Shown piece after piece: positions 11,363 to 23,515 of a stretch of DNA of 64,000 bases. Each line of letters starts with the position of its first letter. Within the stretch, counting starts at the first letter, position 1. This DNA comes from Tetraselmis striata (taxonomy: Eukaryota; Chlorophyta; Chlorodendrophyceae; Chlorodendrales; Chlorodendraceae): contig VCJN01001418.1 in NCBI GenBank assembly GCA_006384855.1, positions 1 to 64,000 of the forward strand, in the 5' to 3' direction. Under the pieces are notes generated by a model. It ran no database searches. It saw nothing but the letters and a program-made list of their open reading frames with translations, and was not told where the DNA came from. Made by a program: the position numbers and the translations under genes.

Positions 11363-11461
11363 TCAGCGGGCCGCTTTTATGCGGGTTTTTGTGTTGATCC
11401 TTAAGTATTGCTTTAAGCGGTGGATTTGTTACTGGCTGTTGTGGTTCACTCCAGTGCTGGT
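11363..11461. repeat. Dispersed hairpin repeat 'H', copy 2
   Basis: GGGCCGCTTTTATGCGGG hairpin plus TTGTGTTGAT, then GGTGGATTTGTTACTGGC and GTGGTTCACTCCAGT. It is followed at about 11464 by another GGCGGCCGC...GCTGCG stem. Confidence 0.6.
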
Positions 11462-11571
11462 ACGGCGGCCGCATTTCAGCTGCGACAGTGTTGATCTGAT
11501 ATTCTGAGGTTTCGTTCTATATTAATTTCCTGGTTTATTCAGCTGCCGATTTCCCGGAAAATCGGAAAGGC

Positions 11572-11596
11572 GGGGGGGGGGGGGGGGGGGGGGGGG
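11572..11596. repeat. Poly-G tract of about 25 nt
   Basis: An uninterrupted G run in gene-free sequence. Confidence 0.93.
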
Positions 11597-12440
11597 TTTT
11601 ACTCAGGGGACTTTCCGGGAACGAAAGAAACAGCACATAATCTGTATATAAAGCGCGAGCTTTATGTAAGGAACATAACCGCAGATACATAGCCGCAGGA
11701 CATAGCCGCACATAAGTAAGCGCTTGACCACGCACGCACGCTATCATAAACTGAGCGGCCCGCCGCAGCAGCCGTCTCTCCCACCTTATCCACCGCCCAA
11801 CAGCCCCAAGCACCCTACCTCCATGCCCCGCGATATTGAGGACGACAGCAGCGAGGACGAGGCGGGGCCATCTCGGCACCCCTAGCCGCCACAAGTCCGC
11901 ATGATCAGCGTCTTAGTCAAGTGGGACGACGCCCCCCTTGGCAAGGCTGATGTTCGCTTTTATTAGTGCTTGCTCAAACCCCCGACCGGATGCAGATGAA
12001 GCAGGAGTTCCTATACGTGGGACATAGTGATCGGGAGTGACGGCGATAGCGAGAGAACAGTGACAGCGAGAGAGCGGCGATAGCGAGCGAGCAATGATGA
12101 CGGCCAGTAGCGAGCAACAAGTAGACGGCATGCCGTGATGCCGGGAGGACCGGCAGGGGCGTAGCCATTGCATTGCAACCTGCAATTGTGGTATACAATT
12201 GTCGTATGGTATGTTCTCATTGCATTGCACTCCTATATATATAGCACGAGGTGCAGCAATGCGCAGAAGACATTAACCGATGAAAACTGCTTAAATGTCC
12301 CATGGCAATACTTCACACTACAGTATTGGACTTCCCTGACAAATAAAGTACGCAGAGCTGCAAAATTAGAGGCAGGGGGGGGGCAGCTAAACCAGAAAAT
12401 TAAATCGGAAGAGCCTTAGTTACAGTAGTAATGCTTTTAG

Positions 12441-12535
12441 GGGTGGTGGATTTATCACTGGCCGTATTCACACCGGGTACCCACGGGATGCGCAGGCCGC
12501 ATTAACTAAGCGGCTTTCTGCGTTTATCTTTCAGT
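12441..12535. repeat. Dispersed hairpin repeat 'H', copy 3
   Basis: GGTGGATTTATCACTGGCC and ATTCACACC, followed by the AGGCCGCATTAACTAAGCGG stem. The two modules are in reversed order relative to copy 1. Confidence 0.55.
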
Positions 12536-12559
12536 AGCAAAAACTAGCGACTACATGCC

Positions 12560-12660
12560 TCGTTGTCTATCCCCTCGGTAGAGCGGCGGGGTCCTCTATT
12601 CATCAGGTCCCCGGATCAAATCCCGGCTCAGTCAACACCCGAAATTTCGTCCGAGCCCGT
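12560..12660 (+). repeat. tRNA-like SINE fragment, family S3
   Basis: Internal promoter-like boxes are visible: CCTCGGTAGAGCGG (A-box/D-arm-like) and CCCGGATCAAATCCCGG (B-box/T-arm-like), with tRNA-like spacing. The inverted copy at 28062-28150 keeps the same boxes and the intervening TCCTC core. No intact cloverleaf with acceptor stem can be folded, so it is called SINE-like rather than tRNA. Confidence 0.6.
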
Positions 12661-12964
12661 GTCCCGGTTCCTTCTTACATCGGTGCTATTACATAAGCGC
12701 ACTGAAAGCAGAATTAAGGAAATATTGAAAGCTGCTAGCACAACAAAGATATAATCCCGGTTGATACATTACCCTTTGGGGTTCAAATGGGGCAACGGTG
12801 TTACAGCCCAACCCAATGGGGCTTAGGACTTAGGCCGAACAGTAGTCGTCTAGCCACAGATAGTCCTTAAGCAGGAGCTTAGTCTGAGGGCCCGTTGGAT
12901 CGTTATTCCACATGGCTAGGAATAATTCTAATATATACGGCTAGGAATATGTAAAAACCGGTTT

Positions 12965-13067
12965 GATGGCTATGCCATACCTACGACTGCAGTTGGCGCA
13001 CGAGGTCGGGTGCTGGGGCGGCTTCGGCCGATGACCCGCCGGATCGAACTTTTACTTCACTTTTGGT
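12965..13067 (+). repeat. SINE family S1, 3' half
   Basis: Matches the tail of the full copies at 28159 and 39177: CTACGACTGCAGTTGGCGCA, then GCTGGGGCGGCTTCGGCCG, ending in a degenerate CTTTTAC run. Confidence 0.8.
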
Positions 13068-13129
13068 ACTACCGTATTGCTTTTACCGGTGGATATGTTA
13101 CTGACCTTTTTGTAATTCACACCAGTATT

Positions 13130-15430
13130 GTGGGATGCGGGATGTCTCGCGTGGGATTCGGAATTGATACGGGCCCATATGTTCGAATAGATCGCTTGGC
13201 GAGGAGAAAATAAAAGCCCTTACTTTCTTCTGCGATGTAATCCTTCTTGTCCCGGGGAGAAATATTGTACAAACCCTGCTTTGTACCTGAGCAGCATTAG
13301 CACCCATGTTGGAATTAGAAATCGCGATTTCACCCGGATCTCAGGAGCCGCTAGTCGCCACAGTCCGACAGTAGCTCATTTGTGGTCGGTCTACGCCCCG
13401 CCTCATGCCGCCGGTCAGCTACGTCCGGCCGTGCACATTAACGGCTCAGTGGGAGGCTAGGGATGCCCAGACAAATCGAGTCGGGCGGGCGGGGAGGGGC
13501 GGCGCGCGGTGGGAGCTAGCTCGACGTGACCGATAAAAACAGAAGTTGCGACGACCCGCGACGAGGGCGGCCGCGACTCGCCGAGTTCCCGTCAACTCCC
13601 GTCGCCTAATAATACAGTATAGCTAGGCAATGGGTCCGGTCGACGAGGTCGGGGAGGGGAAGGCGGCGGGTTGCGGCGGCTACGCGTCTTCCGTCGCGCC
13701 GGGGTGGGGGCGTGGGGCTGGCATCACCACGCCGGGTTGTGCTTCTACGACGACGGCGCCTCTACTAATCGTTCCCTCAAAGGGGGTCCGTCACTACCCT
13801 CTCACCGTCTCTGGTCACCAACACCCCCTCTCTAAGGGTGCCCACAATGCTCGCAGTGTGCGGCGGGAGATATGGTTGTCACGTCCTATTGCCAGGCGAG
13901 CGATTGCGTTCCAGGCGGTTATCATGGTGGTACGACACTCCACGCGGTCAGCGCGCTTGAATTAAAACGCGACCCCCTCCCATTTCCGTCCCGGTCCGTG
14001 AGCTACGGGTCACGCCCAACGCGTATACGGTTGAGACACCGGTGGATTCCATAGAACTATGGAAGTACAACGAATACAAGTCCCAGCAATGCCGACTGTA
14101 CATGCATCTTCGCGAGGACGAGTCGATACGATTATTGGTTCTCACGGTGCCCGTAACTTCCGCCGCCGCCCCGCCATATCTTCGCGCTACATCTCGTGCA
14201 CACTACGAAAGTCGCCAACCGGATAGAACCAAACGCCACGCGCGTACGATTATTACCAACACCCCTCAGCTCTGCCGTACGGGTACTAGCATTGGGCGGC
14301 CACGCCGCTCCACATGTGCCGGCAACGCGACTGCATGCCGTCCGTGCGTGACACTTCGATCCCGTTGCGCAAATATAGCGCAAGGCCAAAAGCGCTGCTT
14401 ATTATTTGGGGCTTATCTATTATTGCATATAATTTACCTTTATGCTAAGTCACTAGTAAGAAATGACCCGAGCGTGCGGCGCGCCCATATACCCCCGCTG
14501 CCTTGGCAGATCAGGCTAATAGACGCGTAATCCGGCCGTTTTCTAGGTACATACACTGCGCAGTGCCGCCTTTCCCGCCCAGTATAGAGCATGCCCCGTG
14601 TCCCGGACAGGCGAGGAGTCTCTACTTCGTGCCACTACCCTGCGCCATGGCGCGCGAACCGGCTAGCACGCAACCAATCGGCGGTACATTGGCGGATACA
14701 ACATGCGTTGCACCCCCCCCCCCCCCCCCCCGTCCCCAACAGTCCCTCGTTATGAGTACAAAGTAGACGCCTAGTTCACCGCTCAGCTCACAATTCGCTC
14801 GTCCATCCTCGCTACTTTCGCCGCCGCAATGTTGATCCCAAAGCGTGGCCGGAAGGCGCCAACACCCTAGAAAGCGATGGCCACATAGCCAAGTCCGTTC
14901 GGGAGGAGCAACGTATTACTCCTCTGAAAACGACAGCGACGCCGTCACTGTGAAGGTCGCGAAGGTTGAAGGTCGGAAATTTTCGTATGGCGACTGTAAA
15001 TACTGCAATTTCTTCAAAAACTCGTCACTCGATGAACCCTGCCAACTTCACTGAGCATCTCCCTCCCGACCGCGCAACGATATACCAAAGGTATGCGCCC
15101 ATGAATCCTCCCCATCGCTTGTCCGACTTTGTCACTTGCTGCATATACGCCCCGTCCGACTACTTTAGTAGCGCAATGAAACTCGAAAGTTGATGAGCGC
15201 ATGCCCTATCTATCGCCGTTCTGCATTCATGACAAGCGCAACGCTCTCGCAACAACTCATTCTGGCAGTGTGACCAAAGCTACGCGCAAGGGCACTATTG
15301 TTGCTATCCATGTGCAACAACATGCAAACATCTACACGCAAGCATGCGTCGTCGGCTGATCGGCTCTGGCAACAACAACTCGCTATAATTGTTGCCGGCG
15401 CCAGCACTTAGAGTACATATACCCCTAGCA
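13130..15430. other. Spacer with no recognised gene; contains a poly-C tract at about 14706-14731
   Basis: Only short frames are present. Composition changes from AT-rich to GC-rich around 13400-13700. The poly-C tract of about 26 nt is the only strong feature. Confidence 0.5.
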
Positions 15431-15654
15431 ACCAAGGTCGGCCTACCATGCATGCTACTTTGAGCTTCATGGATATATATGCATTGGTCCTCAAGCCCCG
15501 GCTCTCATCGAAGCAGATTGCGGATTCATCGTTGTGGTCAATTCTATCTTTCAAATTGGTTGAGAACCCTTTCTGCATTACTCTATCTCATCCTGGCACT
15601 GCGGCCTGCGTTTGTTGCGCTTCTGCACATGCGCGAATTCTTTACCACTACTGG

Positions 15655-16333
15655 CATGTCTGATATGCACGACAAGGTCAAGGAGCTCATCAAGCATGGC
15701 TTCAACAAAAACAACATCACGAAGCACGACATTCTTCCTGAAGATGGTTTTGAGATGGAGGCGGGAACCAAGGTCCGTCGTCAACTTCACACAACAACCG
15801 CGCTGCAACGAAGTAGCCTTCTTGACTTCGGTAGTTGTATAGGCGAGGATCGTGAAAATTCCGACTTCTATCCATCCAAGTTCAGACGTGCTCACCAACG
15901 ACTACGGCAAATAAGGTGCCGGGTATCAAGGAGTCACCGTGGTTTGCGGCGGTGGCGGACAATATGAAATTAAAGCGCAACGCCATACAAACCCTGGAGA
16001 TCCTCTATATTGGTATGCTATGCTATGGCTGCGTCGCGCACTTGCTTGATCGATCTGTTGTGTGAAGATAACGCCAAAGCAAGCTCCTAGAGTGGATAAT
16101 GGCGGATGCCTCTTTCATCGTTGTGTTCGTGACTTCTCATCACGAGCGTCTGCGCCAGATGTTTATGCGCTCTTAGGGCCCGATTGGGGTTGGACTTCGT
16201 ACTTTCCCGGAAACGCGCTTCTCATATGATGCCGTGATGATGCGCAACGCGCTAGACAATTGCATGAACCTTTGGGAGCTCTTGGTTAAGAAGCACGAGG
16301 CAGAGTACAAGGAAGCGACCGCCAACAAGAAGT
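15655..16333 (+). pseudogene. Unrecognised degenerate coding region
   Basis: Short stretches look translated but change frame: KVKELIKHGFNKNNITKHDI at about 15675-15735, DSKINFGNMHFWDEVEAVLF at about 16460, and a clean segment from 16232 ending at a TAA (16331-16333) that reads LWELLVKKHEAEYKEATANK near its end. The charged, lysine-rich composition resembles the transposase relics elsewhere in the window. No family was recognised and no function is proposed. Confidence 0.35.
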
Positions 16334-16794
16334 AACGGCACACGTGTCGCCAATGTCTAGCGCTACTTCAAAGATCTCATCGGCAACATGCGCATGGCAT
16401 GCCCTAAGAATAACTCAGTATGAGCGGCGGAGAGCAGCAGGCTCGCGCGTAGTTGTAATCGATTCCAAAATCAATTTCGGCAACATGCACTTTTGGGACG
16501 AGGTCGAGGCTGTCTTATTTTGCCCTTATGGCACTACTGGAAGACGCCATCCGCTGCATAGAGGGCGACAACACCTACCGCCCGTATATCGTTCATGTGC
16601 CCGACCTTCACTGGTCTCATGGTTGACCTGCACTAGTGGGATTGCATCGCTCTGGATCCGGAGGGAGCGGTAGTAAACTTGAATCATTCCGCTCAGTTGC
16701 ATGAAGCCCACTACTCGATAATGAGCGGCGCGTACTCAATCTTCATGTCTTGTATCTTGCGGAGTTGCTTGGCCGTCCGTGCACCCCATACCAC

Positions 16795-17094
16795 TGCAGG
16801 CGGCACAAATGCGGAGTTATCACCGTGAAATGCGGACCGACAAGCGAATAAGATAGATGTAAAGCTGCCTCAGACGGTGCCGCGGGTGACTCGGGGATGC
16901 GCGCCGGTGATGGTATGGCTGCGGGGTTGGAGAGGGGAGCGGGTGTGGTTTGGGGAAGGGGTGGGTTGGACCATGGCGGGCCGCACGCATGTGGGGTCAT
17001 CACCATGAAGGGCGGACCGACGGGCGAAGAACGGTGCTGTGAAGCCGCCTCGGAGGGTACTGTGGGTGATTCGGGGATGCGCGCCGGCGAGAAA
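16795..17094. repeat. Diverged tandem duplication, period about 180 bp
   Basis: The block around GGGGATGCGCGCCGG, preceded by a CGGACCGACNNGCGAA motif, occurs twice (about 16830-16910 and 17010-17090), as does TCACC.TGAA.GGCGGACCGA upstream. Confidence 0.75.
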
Positions 17095-17420
17095 TCGCTG
17101 CTGGTACACTGGGAGAAGTACCAACCGTTGCGATTTCTACTTTTGATGGCCGTATACGTAGTTTCTCCGCCGCGCTGCTATATTTTTTGTGTATATTCAT
17201 AGGTACCGGAACGCCGTTCGATCGAACATGGGTAACAGTACCAGTACATGAGTAGTCGCTACCAATATATTTCTCCGCCGCCTTGCTTGCGCTTAGCGAC
17301 TACATGATTCCAGAATGGTCTTTAGTGCGCCTGTCGACATTTTATTTACTATTCAGTATGCAAACGCTATGTAGTGCCCCAATATGCTCATTGCCTTTCC
17401 ATGTGTCAATTACCACGACT

Positions 17421-17430
17421 ATTACCAGGC
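17421..17430. repeat. Left target-site duplication of the second non-LTR copy
   Basis: ATTACCAGGC, identical to 18262-18271. Confidence 0.8.
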
Positions 17431-18261
17431 ACTCCAATCACGCTGCACACGAGTGGGCGGCACATGGCCTTTCCGACATTTGCCACGACGTGAAGTCCGC
17501 GCTGGGCGTGGGTGTCCAGATCCTCACGGACCCGTCGGTGCTTGTTTCTCTCCCGAAGGACAGCGACGGGCGGCCTGCCGATGTTGGGCTTTTTGGGTAT
17601 GGCGGTATCCGCGGAAACACGGTTGCTGTCGATACCACCATTGCCCCTATCCTCGGCATGTCAAGCTCGGATCCAACGACTGCTTTGCGGGCTGCGGAGC
17701 GCCACAAAATCCAGAAGTATGACGAGGGTGTCCGAAACGCTGCCGGCATGCTTCGCTTAGTTCCTTTCGCCGTTTCCGAGTTTGGCTCGCTGGCCCCGCA
17801 CGCCGAGGCTTTCTTGGTGGAGCTCGCGAAAGCTAGCCAAGCACACACTGGCCAAAAACTTGGCCAGCTCTTATCAGCGTGCCGCCGCCGTTTCTCCTTG
17901 CTCATCAACATGGCACATGCAGACAACGTTCTTGGCGGGGTCGCGGCCGCGCGTGCGGCACGTGATGGCGCTCCTGCGCCTGCGTCGCGTCGCTCGTCGG
18001 CATGTGTTGCTATGACCCGGGTCATTGGCTGCAAGCGTCCTCGCCGCGCCTGATAGCCTACCCCGGGGCGGGGGTTCCTTTAGTTCCTGGCAGCTAAGTG
18101 ACTTCGTGGTTCCCTTGGCTCCTTCTTGGTTCTTGGCTCCCTGTCCTCCTGCTTGACCGTGGTTTCAGGCTTATGTCTCTCTTTTGCTGGCAACCTTTCA
18201 TAGTTGCTGTTAGTTCTGTTTGTAGTGCGCTTTTGTGAAAGCCCTGATGTAATTTAACAAA
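17431..18261 (+). mobile_element. Second, severely 5'-truncated copy of the non-LTR retrotransposon
   Basis: Closely similar to 9678-10514 of the first copy through the 3' UTR, including the terminal hairpin (GCTTTTGTGAAAGC, where a G-T pair replaces G-C). It is flanked by ATTACCAGGC on both sides. The element begins exactly where similarity to the first copy begins. Confidence 0.9.
17437..18053 (+). pseudogene. C-terminal endonuclease domain of the non-LTR polyprotein, in one open frame
   Basis: About 205 codons are uninterrupted from the truncation point to TGA at 18051-18053. It carries NHAAHEWAAH, GRPADV, VAVDTTIAPIL, RHKIQKYDEG and PFAVSEFGS. The spacing of RPAD-V, V-D and K-x-x-KY is that of a PD-(D/E)xK restriction-like nuclease. 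Unlike the 7.6-kb copy, the C-terminal basic tail (GCKRPRRA) is in frame here, so this copy shows the original reading frame. It has no RT and no start codon of its own; the open frame extending upstream to 17283 is flanking DNA. Confidence 0.85.
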
Positions 18262-18271
18262 ATTACCAGGC
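18262..18271. repeat. Right target-site duplication of the second non-LTR copy
   Basis: ATTACCAGGC, identical to 17421-17430. Confidence 0.8.
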
Positions 18272-19180
18272 GGTAATCCTTCGGTACCATATTCCTGCAG
18301 TACTTCCCGAATTACCTCGACGTGGATGGGCTGGCACGCGATATTTACCCAATCGTCGTTCCCGTGTGAAAGGGGCGTATTTGAGAGGTGCACGTAATGG
18401 AGCGTCGTTCTCGACATTTGGATTCGGGCGAACCCCCGCCGCGCGCCGCAGGCGATTTTATTTAGTAAACAGCTCATATTGTTATGAGCTGCAATGCTCA
18501 GGGGTAGATAGCGCTCTATGTCCCGCAGTAGTCACTTTTTAAACTCGCGCGCAACAATGCTAAATCCATATCTACGTATCCACACCCCGCCAGCCAGCCG
18601 CCAGCACAATACATGACCCTGTTTGTGAATCTATGTGCTGACTGCATGAATGCAGGATGCTATTCAGTATGCAGATGGATGCAGCTCCCCCTGGAACTAT
18701 GTTTTCAGTCATCAAGCATGGACGGCCCATCTTAAACATGTACCAAAATGCGCAAGCAATGTGACACTCATTCTGTTTTACCCTGGCCGGTCCTAGCAGC
18801 ATTTCTTGTTGTGCATTGCTTGCTCGCTGGCTTACCAACACTAGCAAAGGTCCAAAATGGGATTGCAGACCCTGCTCGCTTTGTGTCTCCGCACCTCAAT
18901 GAACGAGGTGCATCGCAAAATGTTCAGATATTCAGGCGGACTCTCTAACATTGGAAGTGCTGTTAAATGAGTAAATTTCCAGCTCTACCTAGGTCACCCG
19001 AACATAAGCAATCTCTACCATGCATATGCAGCCCCGTTTCGCAGTTTTTCTTAAACAATCCTAATCGCATTCATCTCCATCTTCTACCACATCAGCAGGC
19101 AGCTGAGAAGAAATTAAAGCCCACTTGTCTCTTACGTGTATTTTGCAGAAAATACATGTAGAACATAAAGAATAATTCAA
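18272..19180. other. Spacer with no recognised gene
   Basis: No splice-bounded exon, RNA gene or repeat was recognised on either strand. Confidence 0.45.
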
Positions 19181-19247
19181 CATTGCTAGCAATTAAACGA
19201 CCTGTATCGGTCCTTGAAGGTGCGGATGACAGACGGTGAGCACTTAC

Positions 19248-19450
19248 CCCGTCGGAATGAGTCTGTGCCTCGAGTGCAAACATCCTTTTGCAGATGAGCT
19301 TCCACGTCCATGATAATCTGCGTGCAGCCTATATTTGTGCACGAGGGGCATTCCCATGGGGCCAAACGCACCTGTCTTTTCACAGCCTTGTCTTCCTCTT
19401 GACGCCGGGCAGCCCTTTCTCGTTTTCCCGCTTGGTCTCCTTGCTGATGA
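19248..19450 (-). CDS. Isolated exon: basic coiled-coil-like segment plus Cys/His cluster
   Basis: On the minus strand an open frame runs through a charged Arg/Glu/Gln segment (KRERAARRQEEDKAVKRQVR) into WECPSCTNIGC, a helix, then AHLQKDVC. It stops at a strong donor (CGGG|GTAAGT, exon end 19248). The C-x2-C ... H-x4-C arrangement could bind zinc. The acceptor is probably one of the AGs around 19447-19455. No flanking exon could be joined with confidence, so the gene is unmodelled. It resembles in layout, not in sequence, the coil-plus-CPCC segment at 61.8-62.1 kb. Confidence 0.38.
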
Positions 19451-19459
19451 CTGCCTCAC

Positions 19460-20401
19460 ACCTCAGCTGCGCCGTCACCAGAGCACCTGGCGTCTGCGTC
19501 TGCACGATTTCCTGGAGAACGGCGTTTCCACCTGTTCATTCGTTTGCACGAAGCAGCTGTTACCATCGCCCAAGCTCGGCACGCTGCATAATGTGCCTCG
19601 TCAATTGGCGCACTGCCGCCCCCGGCAAGAGCTGCAGCTGCGCGCTCGGGCCACCAGCGTTTCAATACAATATATCGGTAGCTTCAACAGGTATGCTATG
19701 CTTCCGAACTCCCCACTCCACGCACCGCATCACTACCCGTAGCATTCGCAAGTTCACTCTTTGCATCATTGGCATGCTGTTTACTGCTATAGCATCATGC
19801 CGGAACATCACCACCATTCCGCACATCATCAGCGCAGGCCTCCGTGTCCCGCCGGGCTGTCCTGCCGGGCTGTGGACGTTTATTTTAAGCACCGTTCAAC
19901 TATATTTTGCGAAATGAACAAGACGCATTCCCTTTCAACTACTATTACGGTCTTGTTCCGATACAATCTACCGGTAGCTATGACAGGCAATCTCCCTTTA
20001 ATAAGAAAATCATTCGGTTGTTACCGGTATAAGAAACATTATGATAAAGCATAGCACTTTATATACGTGCCATAATCGCTCGGATTTACAGATACAGCTG
20101 CCTTCATATTGCCGTAAGCCCGCTTCAATTATTATTCAAACTATTTTTAAATAATCCCTGGTTCTGTAGCTCGACAATTTATCCACCGCTGCCTATTTTC
20201 TGCTATACGAGAGATATCTATCCCTGGCTGTGCTTGGAGATGTCTCAGTATCAGTGATCTTTCTACGCTGTGGGAATGCTCATTGCATAGCTGCCTCAGC
20301 AGCTTATCGATTGACATGAGCCAAATTATTACCATATGAGTATGTAACGTCAGAGGAAAGAGCACGGCGCTTATCTAAAACCTTCTATTTGTTTCATGCA
20401 A
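19460..20401. other. Spacer with no recognised gene
   Basis: The plus-strand 209-codon frame at 19288-19917 overlaps the minus-strand exon above, and its composition is not protein-like. Nothing else was recognised. Confidence 0.45.
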
Positions 20402-22649
20402 TCATATCACCTGACCAGCCCCGCCGTGCAGGTACAGCTGGTCAAAGTCTGCAGCGCTGGCCAGCAGAAGGCGCAGCCCCTCGCTCCCCACGGAAGGGCC
20501 ACGGGCCGCTTCTATGTCGCTATCTGCCCCTGGCTGAGAAGGGCTGATGTCCGCTAGGCTCTCCCACACAGGGCCCTGCGCTAGGGGCTCTACCCAGTCA
20601 TGGCAGGCCATGGAGTTGCTTGTGGGGTTGGTGGAGTCGGTGGGAGAAGAGGAGGAGCGGGACGAAGATGGAGACGCGGATGGGGGTGGTGGCATGAAGT
20701 CTCCGCGCGCTCGCAGTGCCATGAGCCAGGGAGACTCTGGGGGCAGTGTCCGCATGGGGCCCAACCCAGCGCTGATGCCATCAAGAGGCTCGGACACGCC
20801 TGCCCGGTGCCACGCCATCATGAGCGTCACGCGCCGGCTGTCAGGGTCGCCGTCGGAGCCGCTCCCGGGCAGCACGCCATGCAGCAGCCTCCCGTCAAAG
20901 GCTAGTAGGCGGTTGGGCACCGGAGCTGTCAGCCAGGCAGCAGATGGCTCGGCGCCGCCGTGGCCAAGCGCCTGGCTGGTGACAATGGTGGGGCCGCCGA
21001 GCGCGCTGAGAAACAGCACCGTGCTGACGATGGGATGCTGCAGCCTGATGCCGCGGCCGGCCGCAAGCTCGTCCAGGTCGTAGTGCAGCTGGTGGCCCTC
21101 CGCGGGCGCCCTGGCATGCGCCCACCACTCCACCGCCACGGCATCAGTTGCCACGGTGGGCCAGCGGGCTGCCAGCGGACTAGCGAGCGCGGCGATTGCG
21201 GCCTCCACAACGTTGGACGGCTCGTCGGATAGCTGGTAGAGGTACGAGTGGTACGGGGTGGCGGGCCACCCATAATTGTGTGCCCTCCAGAAGCTGAGCG
21301 GGTCATCCGGTTGCCATGCCAGGCTACGCGCAAGGCGGCTGAAGACAGCCTCTGGCAGCGCATCGTCGAGGTGGGCGGTCGGCGGGAGCTTGGTACGCCA
21401 GTCGCCATGTTCCGGTGCGACCGCCAGCTGGGGTGAATAAGCTCGGTGAAAGGCAGATGTTGGCTCCTAGAGCCCTCATCGCCCGCTTCAATTCGGCCCT
21501 GTCGTTGTCAGCGAGGGCATGCAGCGCGACGAGGTGCAGCGCAGCTCGAGCGGCGGCACGCTGGAGTGGACAGCCGCTCCCGGCCTCATCCGCCCAGGTG
21601 CTCGCCTGCTGCAGCGCAGTGCGGCCGGCCTCTGTACTGCCGTGCCGCTTCCATAGAAGTGCTCCGAGACTGCACTCCACAGCAACCCCCAAGTGAGAAG
21701 GAGATGGTCAACGAGGGCCATAACTGATCAGCGCTTGTGAATTTTATGACAGTAGTATATGCCCACATCAGCTATTAACCAATCTACTTATGTGCATTTA
21801 AAATGTCAATACAAAATGGCATGAAGGCTTTCTGAAATGGATGGACTGGCTTGTAAATGCCATAGTGGGCTTCGTGTGTCCATTCGGAATTCGATTGCTT
21901 GCAGGTGCCGGCGCACCCTGACACGACACGCCTGCACACCTCATGGGGGAAATCGCTTGGGAAGGCCAGGCTCGTGTGCTGGCCTGATAGTGCGCCGCCG
22001 CCCGCTCCTCGCAGCCCCGCTCCCCCGACAGCTCGGCCAGGGCGCCGGCGGCCCATTCGGCCCGGGATAGCAGCGCCCGCGGATCGTTCCCTCCATCGGG
22101 CTCGAGACTGCAGCAGTGTGGGCAGCGGCAAGTGGCTGAACTGGGCGGGTCGGCCGATCGCTGGCGCGTCAGTTGTTGTCGACAGTTTATCGGCGGCGCT
22201 TCGTCGTCGGCGTGCTCATCATGCGCCCGGCGCTTCCGCAAGACGCAGCGCCCCGCTCGACCGCCACCGCCTCGCCTCCCCTCCTCTGCCTCATCTGCGG
22301 TCAGGTGTCGCAGCTCGTGCAGCAGAGACCGCACACCTGTCGGGCCCAGGCCCGGCTCCCAGCAGTCGGCGCTGGGCCCCTCCTCGCTGGCGGCTTCCAA
22401 CGCCTCGACGCGCCTTGCCAGGCAGCCCACAGAGGCAACCGCACCGCCGCTTGTGGTTGGCCGTGGCATGGGTTCCATGTCCTCAGGGAACCCGAGCCCT
22501 CCTCCCTGTTCCCCGAGCTGACGGCCCCGGGCTGGGTTATAGTGTGCGTCTTCCGCTGTACCTGGTACGATGGCGGAAGACCAGCACCCTACGCGGCAAA
22601 ACTTGCCGCTTCTTTGTTGTGGTGCACTCGATGGAACGTGCCATAGCAA
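20402..22649 (-). CDS. TPR-like + 2-oxoglutarate/Fe(II)-dependent oxygenase-like protein
   Basis: Three exons join in phase: 22649-21940, 21669-21531 and 21427-20402. Donors are ATGAG|GTGTGC and CACCTC|GTCGCG; acceptors are GTGCAG|T and CACCCCAG|C; the second intron is 103 bp. About 624 residues result, if the first Met is used; a later start at MEPMPRPT is possible. Exons 1-2 contain short amphipathic helices like TPR units (RAEWAAGALAELSGERGC, then ALLWKRHGSTEAGRTALQQA). Exon 3 carries a cupin-type oxygenase pattern: HQLHYDLDE (H-x-D), HPIVSTVLFLSALGGPTIVT, RLLAFDGRLLHGVLPG (distal H) and RRVTLMMAW (2OG-binding Arg). Members hydroxylate proteins or small molecules; the substrate is unknown. 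The C-terminus is Ser-rich; CAG|GTGATA at 20411 could be a donor rather than coding, so the end is less certain. Confidence 0.72.
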
Positions 22650-22832
22650 AGGAGAGTGGACCGATCGGCCGCCGTGGAGACAAGTGGCGGCCCTGACCGG
22701 CCCTCGTGAACATGCGCGCGAACACGCGCGCGCTATGGGCGCCGCGCCAGGGGTAGGTTATCCCATCCCGTACCTAAGTGAGAGTAACCACATAAAGTGT
22801 GATCCATAATCGAATACGACATGTGCTAGCTG

Positions 22833-23515
22833 CAACATTCAAGAAATCCACACAGAAATCCATCTACGGGCCACCATAGGCGGGAACCACCATGGCAGCC
22901 ACCGACCATGCAACGCCAGCCGCCAGCCGCCGCGCCACGCAGTAGGGACGCTCTCCCCAGCACACAATCCCGGGCCCCTCCAATAGCGGGCGGCACTAGG
23001 CCGAATGTGAGGTGGAGGCGCCGACATGAAAGGAGCTTCGAAGAGGTCTCGCAGCAAGGAGCGGAAGTGTGTGTGTGTGTGGGGGGGGCCTCAACACAGA
23101 ACGGGGCCCCACGGGCGGGTAACCGACGCGGGCCTCCCAACGCCAAATCCGCCGCCAGCTCGGTAGCATCCGCTGAACGTAGAACTCCCTCCCCAGTACG
23201 ACTTCCCGGGCAAATCCAATAGCGGCACTAGGCCGAATGTGCTGAGGTGGAGGCGCCGACGTGACAAGAAGGGAGGGGTTGCTCAACGAACAACGACCGA
23301 GAAGTAACCGGACAACGAACAACGAACCGGACCAGCAACGACATAAGACGCCGGTGCCCAACTCGCACTGCTCCTCCGCGGCAGTAACAGCACGGGCGGG
23401 TCCAAGGCTACCAAGGTGCCACCCGTGCACGAGCCCCGCCCCCATCCCCATCCGGGTGTGGAGGCGGACGGAGGGCTCGCGATTCAGAGGGCGAAGGACG
23501 GTCGTCGGGTGCAAG
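22833..23515. repeat. Dispersed repeat 'A', second copy with two monomers
   Basis: Homologous to 6660-7540: it starts CAACATTCAAGAAATCCACA and has CCCGGGC...GGCGCCGAC monomers at about 22968 and 23204 (period 236 bp). It ends near GACGGTCGTCGGG, after which similarity stops. The first copy has three monomers. It contains a short GT/G run at 23067-23089. Confidence 0.75.
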
